DNA of 64,000 nt from Capra hircus (lineage: Eukaryota > Chordata > Mammalia > Artiodactyla > Bovidae), in assembly GCF_001704415.2 (NCBI RefSeq), contig NC_030820.1, positions 45,428,036 to 45,492,035 on the forward strand, written 5' to 3'. The notes beneath the pieces were generated by a model. It was not told where the DNA came from. It did no database searches and saw only the letters and a list, made by a program, of their open reading frames with translations. Of this stretch, positions 44,650 to 56,379 are shown piece by piece (position 1 is the first letter of the stretch; each line of letters opens with the position of its first letter). The position numbers and the translations under genes were made by a program.

Positions 44650-46709
44650 CACCAGCCGCTCAGCTGCCTACATGAGACATCCCAGGCTCCACAAACCCCT
44701 TTCACTGAATTCTCTTGGCCCACTTGCTGCTGGGCCCTGTCCCTCAAGCCCCAAGTTACCTCTCTAGCCCATCATCTCAGCATCCCAGTGACCATGGGTC
44801 TCGTTATGTCACCGGAGGCCACAGCAGGTAAGACTGTGGGTCCCAGGTCACAGGCTCAGCCCTGTCACCTGGTGGCTGGTTGAGCTGTGAGCCTGCTCTT
44901 TATCCATTGGAGGAGCTTTCGGTGGAGACTGGAAGGAGGCGGCATGGAAAACGCTGACTTCACAGTGTGGGAAACGAGGACCAGTCGTTATCCGCACTAT
45001 TACCCTCACTTCCCAGTGGAATTCCCGCCTCAGCAATCTTCCTTCCAAAGCTTGTCCGCAAGCTTAACCTGTGGAAGGACACACTTAATCCTGTCACCCG
45101 GTGGATTCAGACTCCTCAGTGGGTTCCCCTGCCAGCTGATCCGACTCAGACCCTTATGGGAGGGTTCATGGGCCACACGACTGGCCGGCCATACTTCCCC
45201 ATGGAGGTCCTGTCCCCCATACCCCCGTCACCCTTCCTCCATCATCCCCGGGCTCTTGGTGCCTCTGTGCATTGGTGTGTTTATCAGAGCAACAGTTTTG
45301 AAAAGCCCAGTAGGTGGTCAGGCTTAGTGGATGCATCAGTGAATTAAAAACAACAACAAAAAAAAAAACCCCGACCCTCTGGTAGCTTTCATTCTGTTGA
45401 GCCTTTTGGAAAATTCTTTTTTCCTCCATCTCTTGCCTGACAATCTTGTCCCCTCCTCTTGGGGTTTCATCTAATTACTGATTCTTGGTTTAAATATTCC
45501 ATCAACTCTCCAAGGCCACACATCTAAGTAGGACACTGGCTTTGTACTTTTGCCATCGTGTGTTCTAATCACTCTTCTGTGTGTGGTCTCCCCACTGGGC
45601 TGGGAGCTCCTTCAGATCCTGTGCCTCTCACAGCAGGGTTCTCAGCACCCAGAGTGGGGCCCGCTTGGATGAGGCATCTGTACCAATTTCACTTCTTTGT
45701 TGGCAAGAATGGAAATCACATCCAAGCAACTTAAGTGAAGAGTTCGCTGGAACTGTTCTGGGTGGGTAATGGGGTCAAAGCTGGAGACAAACAGTCGGAG
45801 CACAATAATGGTGACGGGTACCTGAGGCACACCTGGGCTCGACTGCCAGCGTCAGTCTTGCATTTCCATGCAGGGTTCCACACGCTTCCCAGTCAGGCTG
45901 GCTTTGTGGAGTGAGGTACCCATGGAACAACGAGGAGGGGCTCACTGAAGGAGGGGTGGTGCACAGTGCTGCACCCAGCAAGAGCGGGCAGAGCAGGCAA
46001 GGGGCAGGCACTCACGACCCTGTCTAAGGGTCCACACTGCAGGACAACGTGTATTATCTCACACACCAAGTACTGTGCTCAGAGCAAAAGTGCAGATCGC
46101 ATTGAGGTGATTGGGTGGTCATCTCTGCTTGAATGTTTCCTTTCTCTCTGCATCAGATCCCCAGAGCAAAGAATGGAGAAAAACAGGCACACACCACACT
46201 GAGAGTTGAAGGATGAGTCCTTAAACATGTTTCACCAAAACACACTCAGATGATGTGTGTTCTGACACCCCTCCCCCACTCACAGCACACCTGCGTGTTG
46301 GCTGGATATGCCCAGTGACCCTCTTCTCATGCTCGGAATGTGGCAGAAGCTGTGGAGGCAGCTGACAAAGCAACTGAGCCTCCCACCTCACGCCTGCTCT
46401 GACAGGTCGGCAGTGGACATGGGGTGGGTTTGAAAGTGGGTCCTCTGGGGCCTGGTCTCCAGGTAAGCCCTGCGGCAGAGCTGAGCTGCACCACCTGGGT
46501 TCCTGACCCATGGGAAACAAGACCTGGTGTGTCCTGCCTGGCATGTCCTGCCTGGCATGTCCTGCCGGCCCCTAGCCCTATCATCCTACTGTCTTGTCTG
46601 TCTCTGGGCTTGATGACTCTAAGCATCATCTAACTGGCATCTGTCTTACCGTATTTGGTTTGTTTTTGTTTTGGTCTGTTTTTTGTTTTTTGGGTTTTTT
46701 TTAATTTTT
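44650..46709 (+). other. Intron 1, mostly unrecognised, one L2-like piece
   Basis: An L2 3'-end-like fragment ('ggctgggagctccttcagat' followed by 'cctgtgcctctcacagcagg') is at about 45588-45670. An A-rich stretch lies at 45348-45370. A 146-codon frame at 44887-45327 has no signature and is treated as chance. Confidence 0.45.
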
Positions 46710-46965
46710 ACTTTATTTTACTTTACAGTACTGTATTGGTTTTGCCATACATTGACATGAATCCGCCACGGGTGTACATGAGTTCCCAATCCTGAACCCC
46801 CCTCCCACCTCCCACCCCATATCATCTCTCTGGATCATCCCCATGCACCAGCCCCAAGCATCCTGTATCCTGTATTGAACATAGACTGGCAATTCGTTTC
46901 TTACATGACAGTATACATGTTTCAGTGCAATGTAATATCCTGAAAGTGCATACGTGTTGTAGCAC
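46710..46965 (-). mobile_element. Bovine L1 3' end, inverted
   Basis: The + strand shows a T-rich start (complement of the poly-A tail), then 'actgtattggttttgccata' and 'cattgacatgaatccgccac', followed by 'caccagccccaagcatcctg' and 'gactggcaattcgtttctta'. This is the complement of the ruminant L1 3' UTR. It is a young-looking, 5'-truncated insertion. Confidence 0.93.
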
Positions 46966-47284
46966 GAATGCACGATGACTCCATCCTTGGGTGCGACTTA
47001 CGCATCCACCACTGCCAACAGTTCATTCTCCTGCAGACACACTGCTTTTACAAAGGGGCTGCAGTCGGACCTATGCGTAGGTCCTCGTTGTGAAAGCCTT
47101 GCTGTGCTTCCAATAAAAATGGTATCTTAGGTCACTTGTCTTGCTGGGCTATTACTCTGAGTTGTATTTGCATTATCTTACTAAACGGGCAAGACGACAA
47201 GAAGATAGGAGTCTGTGGAAGTGGTCCATGGCTCGCAGGTCTTCCTTTGTTGCCCACCATGCAGGAGGGGCTTGCCCCCCGCCC

Positions 47285-47410
47285 CCAGGCATCTGATGAT
47301 TTTACTTAACAAGTGGGGGAAGGAGGCCCAGGGAGGTTAGGACACTGCCTGCGATCACAGCCCTGGATGCAGACTCGGGCCCCAGGGCCCTGCACAGCCA
47401 GCTCAGCGAG
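47285..47410 (+). mobile_element. MIR SINE
   Basis: 'aagtgggggaaggaggccca' followed by 'gggaggttaggacactgcct' and 'gatcacagccctggatgcag' and 'actcggg' keeps the order of the MIR core. Confidence 0.6.
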
Positions 47411-48046
47411 TGGTAGTGAGGCCCTGGCACCCAGGCCCTCAGATCTGGGCTTCTGGTCACCTTCCCTGTGGTGTGGACACCACCTTCTCCCCTTTCTGCT
47501 CATCTTACCCCCATATTGGCATCTCAGAAGCAAGCTTGTGCAGTAAGGGACCTTGCTGTTCCCTTCTTTGCTGTGAAAACATAAAGAAACTGTTAAGAAA
47601 TAGTCATCATTTCATGCTTTATTTTTGTTTTGATGAATTGCTTTCTCAAATATTTCCCTTAAGAAAAAATACCGTGACATTCCCTTGGAACAGTCTCAAG
47701 TCTCAGGGAGCATCTTTGGAATATAACAGAGCTGTCCCACTGTGTCAGTTTCACCCTGTAGACAGCAGCGTGGGGGACACATTCTCAGCAATTAAGATGC
47801 CTTTTGCCGACAGGAAGCAGCATCAGAAGCATGGACCAACCTTTCCTCAAAGTCCAAGGCTCATCCTTATGCAAGCCAGTCTCAGAAGAGGTCTGGGAAC
47901 CAGATCTTGAAGTTGATGGTCTTTGCTTCTTTATTGTGTGGCACAGATTGCAGTTTGCTCTCTTGTGTTCTCATCCTGGTTTTTCCTAGGCTTCCTGTAG
48001 CTTTTTTCAACTGTCCATAGTCAATTACTATTAATGTGCCTTGGTG
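47411..48046 (+). other. Intron 1, nothing recognised
   Basis: Single-copy-looking. A 166-codon + frame beginning at 47410 has no recognisable domain and ends short of the Bov-tA element. I do not support it as a gene. Confidence 0.4.
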
Positions 48047-48262
48047 GGCTTCCTTGGTGGTGCTAGTGGTAAAGTACCTGCCTTCCAATGCAGGAGACCT
48101 AAGAGAAATGTGTTCAGTCCCTGGGTCGGGAAGATCCCCTGGAGGAGGAAATGGCAGCCCACTCTGGTATTCTTGCCTGGAGAATCCCATGGACAGAGAA
48201 GATCATTGGTCTACAGTCCATGGGGTCACAAAGAGTCAGACATGACTGAAGTGACTTAGCAC
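48047..48262 (+). mobile_element. Bov-tA SINE
   Basis: The tRNA-Glu-like head ('ggcttccttggtggtgctag' followed by 'tggtaaagtacctgcc'), the B-box-like 'gttcagtccctgggtc', the Bov-A body and the 'gactgaagtgacttagcac' end are all present. Possible target-site duplication: 'taatgtgcctt' before and 'caatatgcctc' after, imperfect. Confidence 0.95.
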
Positions 48263-48330
48263 ATGCATGCAATATGCCTCGTAGACTCTGCTGCTTCTAA
48301 CTGGCGAATCTGAATTGCACTGAGCTTGTT

Positions 48331-49490
48331 GTTCAGTCACTCAGTCATGTCCGATTCTTTGTGACCCCGTGGACTGCAGCATGCCAGGCTTCCCTGTCCT
48401 TTACCATCTCCTCCTGGAGCTTGCTCAAACTCATGTCCATCGAGTCAGTGATGCCATCCAACAATCTTGTCCTCTCTCGTCTCCTCCTCTGCCCTCAATC
48501 TTTCCCAGCATCAGGGTCTTTCCTAATGTGTCGGCTCCTCACATCAGGTGGCCAAAGTATTGGAGTTTCAGCTTCAGCATCAGTCCTTCCAATGAAAATT
48601 CAGGACTGATTTCCTTTACGATTGACTGGTTTGATTTCCTGCTGTCCAAGGGACACTCACTTGTCTTCTCCAACACTACATTTTAAAAGCATCAATTCTT
48701 TGTCTTTCAGCCTTCTTTATGGTCCAACTCTCACATCCATACATGACTACTGGAAAAAACCGTATCTTTGACTAGATGGACTTTTGTTGTCAAAGTAATG
48801 TCTCTGCTTTTTAATATGCTGTCTAGGTTGGTCATAGCTTTCCTTCCAAAAAGCAAGCATCGTTTAATTTCATGGCTGCAGTCACCATCTGCAGTGATTT
48901 TTGAACCCAGGAAAATAAAGCCTGTCACTGTTTCCATTGTTTCCCCTTCTATTTCCCATGAAGTGATGGAACTAGATGCCATGATCTTAGCTTTCTGAAT
49001 GTTGAGTTTTAAGCCAGCTTTTTCACTCTCCTCTTTCACTTCATCAAGAGGCTCTTCAGTTCCTCTTCACTTTCTGCCATAAGTGTGGTATCATCTGCAT
49101 ATCTGAGGTCATTAATATTTCTCCCAGAAATCCTGATTCTACCTTGTGCTTCATCCAGCCCAGCATTTCGCATGATGTACTCTGCATATAAGTGGGGTGA
49201 CAATATACAGCCTTAACATACTCCTTTCCCAATTTAGAACCAGTCCATTGTACCATGTCCGGTTCTAACTGTTGCTTCTTGACCTGTATACAGATTTCTC
49301 AGGAGGCAAGTAAGGTGGTCTGGTATTCCCATCTCTTGAAGAATTTTCCACAGTTTGTTGTGATCCACACAGTCAGAGGCTTTGGCATAGTTAATGAAGC
49401 AGAAGCAGATGTTTTTCGGGAATTCTCTTGCTTTTCTTATGATCCAACAGATGTTGGCAATTTGATCTCTGGTACCTCTGCACTGAGCTT
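48331..49490 (-). mobile_element. BovB LINE, 5'-truncated, inverted
   Basis: About 1.16 kb reading, on the minus strand, the C-terminal part of the BovB reverse transcriptase and the 3' end. Recognisable translation remains at 49039-48731 (…KLNIQKAKIMASSS… and GDCSHEIKRCL), but frames are broken by indels. The YADD region near 49090-49110 is out of frame with the downstream part. It is more decayed than the copy at 53 kb. Confidence 0.93.
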
Positions 49491-50689
49491 GGACACCAAG
49501 AATTCAAGTCTTTTCGATGTCGACATGAAATACAGGTACTGTCTCCAAAAATATGTTTAGTGGTTTTCCACTAAACTAACCAAGTTTATTTTGACAATTC
49601 AGATGTCCTTAATGCCTCATTCAGTATCAACTAAGTCCTCACCATGCAACTGAGTTCTCAAAGTTAGCATAGCAAGTGTGAAAGGAAATCACACTTAAAC
49701 TGCAGCACAGTTAAACAGGCAGCAAAGACTGTTTTCAGGAGTATCCAATGGGGAGTGAGAGGGTCTCACCCCAGGGGGACCGGATGGAGGGTCAGGAGCT
49801 GGTGGAAACCCCTGGGCATCAAGGACCCAGGCTGGGGCTCTCACATCCGAGGGGATTCTTCGTAAACTGAATTCTTTACAAACTAGCAGGACTCTTGGTA
49901 AAACTGGATGGGCGTGGCAGGGCAAGGCCAGGTCCCCAAGGGGCCCCGAAGAGCTGGACAAAGTGTGAGCAAGGGACTCTCGTCCCTCACAAGTCCCCAT
50001 GCTGCCCAGGGCCACAGGGAAGCCCTGTCCACAGTGTGGCTTCCAGTTTGGGGATCGTTCCATGAAAGGTTATGAAACTGGAAAGATGGCTCTGGTGAAG
50101 TTCAGGCAGTTACAAAGGAGGCTCTGAATTCTGTCATCGCATTAGGAGTCACTCAGGATAACCCGGGGCTTCTAATTGGTGGCTTTTCAGGACAGTTGAG
50201 CGGTTCTGCCCCTTGTTTATCTGAAGGGCTGGCAACAAATAATTTAGGACCTATTTTGAAGCCTGCTAAATGCGGGCTACTTAAACTGTCAAGTATCTTC
50301 CAATTATGGTAAACAGCCCTTTGAATATTCAGCTGTGAACACAAGGATCCCTGGGTTCCAGTGGAGTCGGGAAATTGCTTATGTCGCTTCTTTTAAGCAC
50401 TCACTGTTTGTGAGTGTGGGATTTACTTTCCCTGGACCACCTCCAGCATTATCTACACAATGAAAACATTTTATTAGCAGAGATATTCACAGAGGACCCC
50501 CCCACACTTGTACTGTGGTGTGTGCTTCTCCTTATCCTGTATGATATATGAGCTATGCTTAAACATACCAAATTTAAATGTCTGTACAGTCCTTAAAAAA
50601 TAGCTAAATAAAATGTTCGTATGTTTTATAACTCTCATAAAACACATGCTCCAGCCTGATTACCTAAAGAAAAGAGAGCGAGCCAGATC

Positions 50690-50920
50690 TTAGGTCTGAG
50701 CTCGCAGCACCTGACCAATTATCATATGACATTTAATTTAATGTTTGACTCATTGCCCTGGACTTTCCAAAGACAAGAGCATGAAATCTCTGGTTTCAAA
50801 TTAAACTCTGTTTGGGACCATCTATGTAGATAATTTCCCACACAAACGTGCCTACTATAAATGTAACATCATTTCCTGAATTCAACTGCTAGTACAAATG
50901 TTAATTTTACAATAATAACT
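50690..50920. promoter_or_regulatory. Candidate intronic enhancer, E-box and homeodomain words
   Basis: Within 21 bases there are CACCTG (50708-50713), CAATTA (50716-50721) and CATATG (50723-50728), followed by 'acatttaatttaatgtttg'. The rest of the block is single-copy and evenly AT-rich. Proneural E-boxes next to TAAT words suit a neuronal gene, but this is inference. Confidence 0.28.
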
Positions 50921-51464
50921 GGAAAAAAAAAAAACCCAAACCCTCTGTTTTTAGTTGATCACAGTAGGGCTGTTTTCAGAATGTACAGAAATTATAAAGG
51001 TGTGAAAGCTCACACCTTTGCCAAGAATACCCACATGAGCCTTGAGCAAATGGGTCTCAGCAAAGCTTGACTGTCCCCCCATCTCCAGGGCTTGAGATCT
51101 GGGTCAGAAATGTTGGTGACGCTTATTGACAGACCACGTCTGCCTGTGGAGTCAACGCTCTCCCAGTGCCCAAGTGTCTTTGCCAAACCATAAGCTGAAG
51201 AGCAGATTTGGAATGAACGTCAGGAAACTGTGTTGATGAGACTGCTGCCCAAGAAAGTGGGGACAGGCAAGGAGACCCTGAGAGCTTTCAGAGGATAAGG
51301 TGTGGCTCCCTGCATATCCGGGAACCTAAGCCGCTGCTGTTCTGCTCTGCGGTCTCAGCTGGACCCTGCCCATCCATCAGCCCAGCACCCACCCGGGGCA
51401 CAGCTTGCCAGGGGTCGCCCCTCCCAGCCTCGTCCTCCCGTGTGCTCCACAGGTGTGACGCCTG

Positions 51465-51472
51465 TGACGTCA
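51465..51472. promoter_or_regulatory. Perfect palindromic CRE (TGACGTCA)
   Basis: A full consensus CREB/ATF site inside a GC-rich, CpG-containing stretch of intron 1 (about 51.40-51.48 kb). A half-site-like 'gtgacgcc' precedes it. It could mark an intronic promoter or enhancer; a full palindrome is uncommon by chance but still expected at some frequency in 64 kb. Confidence 0.35.
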
Positions 51473-52819
51473 CGCCCACGTCTGCTCTGTCCTGGGCTGT
51501 CCTCCCCCTCACCCTCCCCGCTCTGTGTCTGGGCCCGGCAAGCCCCAGCCTCTGAGAAGCCCTGAACAGCAGTGCTCAAGGTGTGCAGTCTGTCTGTCTG
51601 TTTGGAAAGCCCACACAACTGTCTCCCCTCCTCTCCTCTCTGGGGACCATCCCCACAGAAGCCCCTCCATCCTGCTCCGACCCTCCCAGCCCCTTCCTCT
51701 CCTCCACCCGGGATCTCCTCCACACCGAGGAATATGGCTTCTCTGTGCTGTTCCATAGCTGATGCTGCTTTCCTCTGTCACTACAGGCACGTGGCCTGGG
51801 GTGTCCAGGGGGCCTGGGCAGCATCAGCCTAGCCGCGCTCCAGGGAGGGCTGACCACCCGCTCGGCCTCAGGAAGCTCATGTGCGAGGGACTCCTGAAGT
51901 CCGCTCCCGCAAACAGGGCAGGGGCTCCGAAGAAGTCCCCAGTCCCCCGGGAGCCCCCGCACCCAAGCCTCACAGCCTTCAGCGCCCTCCCCCATGTGCT
52001 CTGTGAAGTAGCTAGAAACAGCTGGGGACCTTTCCCGGGGCCCGTTGAGTGGAGTTTTAACTCTTAAGGACATATCTGGGGCAGCGACAGGGGAGCTGGG
52101 AAATAACCGAGATTAGAGACGCTGGCACAGTCGTTACAACAGCCCGAGGTCTTCCTCTCAGAGGTCACCATCCACGGCCTCCTGGAGACAGGGCGCTCTC
52201 ATTAGTAAGAGTGAGACCAGAAGTCCTGGCTCCTCTCGGGCTTTTCAAGGCAAGACCCCGGACTCCTGCCCCGAGCCCGCCAAGGGGCCCAGTGGATGAG
52301 GGCTCCCTGACTGCTGTCCCTTCAGTGCCCTCCCTCTTGGATCTGCCTTCCTCATTTTTCGTCTCTTTCTTTCCACATTCATTCTAAGCACTTAAGCCCC
52401 GGCAGCCCGGCCAGGCCCCCTGCCCTGGACGGTGGAGAGGAGGCATTTCCAACAGAGAGAACTCACGGGCAGGGAGCACCCAGGTTCCAGGGTGTCAGAG
52501 AACCTGGGCCTTAGCTCCCACAGGGCTCTGTCTTGAGTCCTGTGAAGCTACGAGGCCTCCCTATTCAGTCTCTTATCAGTAAAGGACGGAGAACAGAAGG
52601 CACATGCCCCATGAGCCACAGAGGTGGCCACCAGAGCTGACGGCAACAAGAATGCCCGGCACATGGTGGGCGCTGAAGGGACGGCGGCCCTTTAGTTCAC
52701 TGATAGAAATTTGTTAGTAAACGCAGCTCCCTCACAGGGATGCCCTGAGGTTGGCCACGTGTGGGCGCTTACGCCAGGTCTTTGAAGGGCGTGAGCGGCA
52801 GGGACTCTCATTCACAGAT

Positions 52820-52965
52820 GGTGGACGGGATCCAGGCGCAGCCACCTTGGAAGATGGCTTGGCAGTTTCATAAAAGTTCACATGCCCTTGCCGCATGGCC
52901 CAGCAGTCAGACTCGTTAGTATTTACCCAAAGAGGTGGGAAACTGACCTGCTCACAGATGTGTAT
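52820..52965 (+). mobile_element. Old L1 3' part, left arm of an interrupted element
   Basis: 'cagccaccttggaagatggc' followed by 'ttggcagtttcataaaa', 'catggcccagcagtcag' and 'gtatttacccaaagag' is the terminal ORF2 region of an L1MA/L1MB-age element. It stops at the left target-site copy of the BovB insertion and resumes at 54161. Confidence 0.88.
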
Positions 52966-54160
52966 CAGTTCAGTTCAGCCGCTCAGTCGTGTCCAACTCT
53001 TTGCGACCCCATGAATCGCAGCACGCCAGGCCTCCCTGTCCATCACCATCTCCCGGAGTTCACTCAGACTCACGTCCATCGAGTCTGTGATGCCATCCAG
53101 CCATCTCATCCTCGGTCATCCCCTTCTCCTCCTGCCTCCAATCCCTCCCAGCATCAGTCTTTTCCAATCAGTCAACTCTTCACATGAGGTGGCCAAAGTA
53201 TTGGAGCTTCAGCTTTAGCATCATTTCTTCCAAAGAAATCCCAGGGTTGATCTCCTTCAGAATGGACTGGGTGGATCTCTTTGCCATCCAAGGGACTCTC
53301 AAGAGTCTTCTCCAACACCAGTTCAAAAGCATCAATTCTTCGGCGCTCAGCCTTCTTCACAGTCCAACTCTCACGTCCATACATGACCACAGGAAAAGCC
53401 ATAGCCTTGACTAGACAGACCTTAGTTGGCAAAGTAATGTCTCTGCTTTTGAATATACTATCTAGGTTGGTCATAACTTTTCTTCCAAGGAGTAAGCGTC
53501 TTTTAATTTCATGGCTGCAGTCACCATCTGCAATGATTTTGGAGCCCAAAAAAATAAAGTCTGACACTGTTTCTACTGTTTCCCCATCTATTTCCCGTGA
53601 AGTGATGGGACCGGATGCCATGATCTTAGTTTTCTGAATGTTGAGCTTCAAGCCAACTTTTCCACTCTCCTCTTTCACTTTTATCAAGAGGCTTTTTGGC
53701 TCCTCTTCACTTCCTGCCATAAGGGTGGTGTCATCTGCATATCTGAGGTTATTGATATTTCTCCCAGCAATCTCGATTCTAGCTTGTATTTCTTCCAGTC
53801 CAGCGTTTCTCATGATGTACTCTGCATATAAGTTAAATAAGCAGGGTGACAATATACAGCCTTGACGTACTCCTTTTCCTATTTGGAACCAGTCTGTGTT
53901 CCATGTCCAGTTCTAACTGTTGCTTCCTGACCTGCATACAGATTTCTCAAGAGGCAGGTTAGGTGGTCTGGGATTCCCATCTCTTTCAGAATTTTCCAGT
54001 TTATTGTGATCCACACAGTCAAAGGCTTTGGCATAGTCAATAAAGCAGAAATAGATGTTTTTCTGGAACTCTCTTGCTTTTTCCATGATCCAGCAGATGT
54101 TGGCAATTTGATCTCTGGTTCCTCTGCCTTTTCTAAAACCAGCTTGAACATCAGGGAGTT
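52966..54160 (-). mobile_element. BovB LINE (1.2 kb) nested in an L1, with target-site duplication
   Basis: The + strand begins 'cagttcagttcagccgctca', the complement of the BovB 3' tail, and runs back through the 3' end and the reverse-transcriptase domain to a 5' truncation at 54160 ('…aacatcagggagtt'). The flanking 'cacagatgtgtat' (52953-52965) and 'cacagatgtatat' (54161-54173) match at 12 of 13 and are L1 sequence duplicated on insertion. It is among the best-preserved BovB copies in the window and keeps a 226-codon frame. Confidence 0.97.
53172..53852 (-). pseudogene. BovB ORF2 remnant, reverse-transcriptase C-terminal part
   Basis: A 226-codon open frame inside the BovB element. It contains the RT catalytic motif YADD (residues 38-41, bases 53741-53730), preceded by the 'SPCLFNLYAEYIM' helix and followed by the 'FLGSKI' and 'CSHEIKRRLLLGRK' blocks typical of RTE-clade LINEs. 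It lacks the endonuclease domain and the N-terminal half of RT because of the 5' truncation, and it ends with a stop before the normal ORF end. The first methionine is internal to the real ORF. It is not a host gene and cannot be a functional retrotransposon. Confidence 0.93.
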
Positions 54161-54650
54161 CACAGATGTATATACAGCGACTTTATTCACCATCGCCAAA
54201 TCCTGGGAGCAGCCAAGACGTCCTTCAGTAGGTGATGGATAAACAAACAGTGGTGCGTCCAGACAGCAGAATGTTTCTCAGTGATTAAAAGAAATGAGCC
54301 ATCAGTCAATAAAAGACACAGAGGAGGCTTAAACACATGTTACTAGTGAAAGAAGCCAGCCTGAAAAAGCAGCCTACTGAGTGGCTCCACCTACCTGACC
54401 TCCCAGCAGAACTAGGGAGACAGTGCAAAGCATGGCAGGGCCGGGGGCAGGCGGGCTTCAGAGAGCACAGAGCACTTTCAGGGCAGTGAACATGCCCTGG
54501 ACGGTCCTCTCACAGCAGACATGCAAGTCCCAGGAGACGTGCTACACGTCTCCCGGGTGTGACCCAAATGTGAATGCAGGTGTTAACAGTGTGTCCATGT
54601 TGCTTCACGAGCTAGCACACTGACTAGATGTAAACACTGGGGGGTGTGGA
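54161..54650 (+). mobile_element. Old L1 3' part, right arm of the interrupted element
   Basis: Continues exactly where the left arm stopped: 'atatacagcgactttattca' followed by 'ccatcgccaaatcctgggag', then 'gtgatggataaacaaacagt' and 'gtgaaagaagccagcctg', passing into a diverged 3' UTR. The first 13 bases are the second target-site copy. The 3' limit is approximate. Confidence 0.88.
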
Positions 54651-56048
54651 GGGAGAGGGCACCCGGAGCTGTCCACACATCCCGCTGAGTGCTCCTCTCA
54701 CCTCAGCCGGCTGCTCTAAATGTAGTCCACTCATTTGAAAACGCATGACTGCCCGTTGTAGCATTTTATTAACTGAGTTGCTCCAGCGTTAAGCTGAACA
54801 CACAACCATTCATGTGTGCACTGCATGGACCTAGACTCAGCTCTGCCCAGCACCTCCTAACAGAGATCCTGACCACTCTACATGCATCACCGGCTGCTCC
54901 ATCAGACTGGACCTGCAGTTCTCAGGTAATCACCCAGGTCCCTCAGATGCTGTCCTTACCCACACAAAGCACCCGCCAAGTGGACAGCCAGGACACCTCC
55001 ATGCCAAGTGAGAGCAGAGGCAGCCGTCCATCCACCAAGAAAGGCATCGCCTCAACCCAAGCAGGGTCACTGCTGGACAGGCCATGCAGCTAGGACCCAG
55101 CACCAACCCTGGGAGTCCCCGTGGTCATGTGACTACTATGGGCAGAAAGCAAGTAGAATGCTGTGGACTCCTTCTGGGCCAGGATCTTCAGAATTTCTTC
55201 TTCTCTGACCAGCTTGGAGCAATGGTTTTCATGGGGCTGAAGGTGACCACATGGCTCAAATTGCCGTGAGGAGCTGCCACCCAGATCTGACAGCTCCTTG
55301 AGCAAGAGATTGACTTGTTTTAGCTTCTGCAGCTGTGGTCAAAAGTACCACCACTTAGCAGCTTTAAACAAGCCATTTGTCACGTCACAGCTCCATGGTC
55401 GGGCATCCAGGCTCCCTGGGTCTTTGAATTCAGTTCCTGGTGCTTCATGACTGAGCCCCTTTCCCTGGCTCTGGGCAGAGGTGGGAGATAAACATGTCTC
55501 ATGACCCTGCAGCCATGCCTCTTTCGGCTTCAGTGGAAAAAGTTCTCTGCCTTGCTGTCACAGGTGATCAGACGCCTCCTGCCTCCTATCCAAGGGATGA
55601 GTGAAGCCGTGGGCCCCAGAGTCTGTGAGGGCAGTGGGAGGTAGTGAGAACGAGCTGATGGGAGCAGACCAGGGTGAGAGTCAGAGCTGGAGGCCCACAC
55701 CCTCGGAAGGCCTCCAGACCCTGGCACCCGGGTCAAGTGGGGACTCCCTGGGTGAAAGTATGACCTAGCAATTGCAGATCTGGTGTCAGCAGATGAGTTT
55801 GTGGAGGAGAGAGTGGGACGGGGTCCACAGAACCCAGTGTTGACGCTCAAGACCAGGGCAGTTCGAACCAGAGACAGCTAGTGATGGGCATCAGGGCTCT
55901 TTCAGGAAACAAGAGATCTCCTCCTTTCACCGTCTGAATGCCATGTCTATGTGTGTTAGGTTTTGCTTTTTTCTGAAATTTTGTGTGGCTCCAGATGTTT
56001 AATGTTTTCCTTTAGTCGCGTTGCAGGGGGACTGTGCTTTCTGAAGAG
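54651..56048 (+). other. Intron 1, mostly unrecognised
   Basis: A weak match to the same ancient repeat class as at 32.8 kb ('gtaccaccacttagcagctt' followed by 'taaacaagcc') lies at about 55330-55460. Otherwise nothing could be assigned. Frames of up to 106 codons are unsupported. Confidence 0.4.
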
Positions 56049-56245
56049 GACTTCCCAGGTGGTTTAGTGGTAAAGAATATCCCTGCCAAGCAGGAGACAT
56101 GGGTTTGATCCCTGGGGAAGATCCCCTGGAGAAGGGAATGGCAACCCACTCCACTATTCTTGCCTGGAGAATCCCATGGACAGAGGAGCCTAGTGGGCTA
56201 CGGTCCATGAGGTCACAAACAGTCAGCCATGACTGAGCAGGCACA
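56049..56245 (+). mobile_element. Bov-tA SINE
   Basis: Head 'acttcccaggtggtttagtg' followed by 'gtaaagaatatccctgcc', a B-box-like 'gggtttgatccctggg', the Bov-A body and the 'catgactgagcaggcac' end. A few bases are missing after the B-box relative to the consensus. Confidence 0.95.
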
Positions 56246-56379
56246 CACTCTGATCAATGTGGCCAGCATCCTGTCAAAGGCTCTTCCTCCTACAGACCCA
56301 CCCTGAGTGCTGGCACTTGCCTTTCTGCTCTGGGCAGGATGGGAATTTGATAAGCAGAGACACCCTGGGGCCAACAGTA

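Larger units (their letters stand above)
49491..52819 (+). other. Intron 1, nothing recognised apart from listed items
   Basis: About 3.3 kb. AT-rich to about 51.2 kb, then GC-rich with numerous overlapping chance frames (to 165 codons) at 51.3-52.1 kb. A diverged MIR-like stretch may lie at about 52500-52690 (minus; ends 'cccggcacatggtgggcgct'). A motif-rich block at 50.7 kb and a CRE palindrome at 51.47 kb are listed separately. Confidence 0.45.

Noticed and set aside
53172..53852. Functional host reverse transcriptase gene
   Set aside because: It is a fragment of a 5'-truncated BovB LINE flanked by a target-site duplication, and it lacks the endonuclease and N-terminal RT parts.
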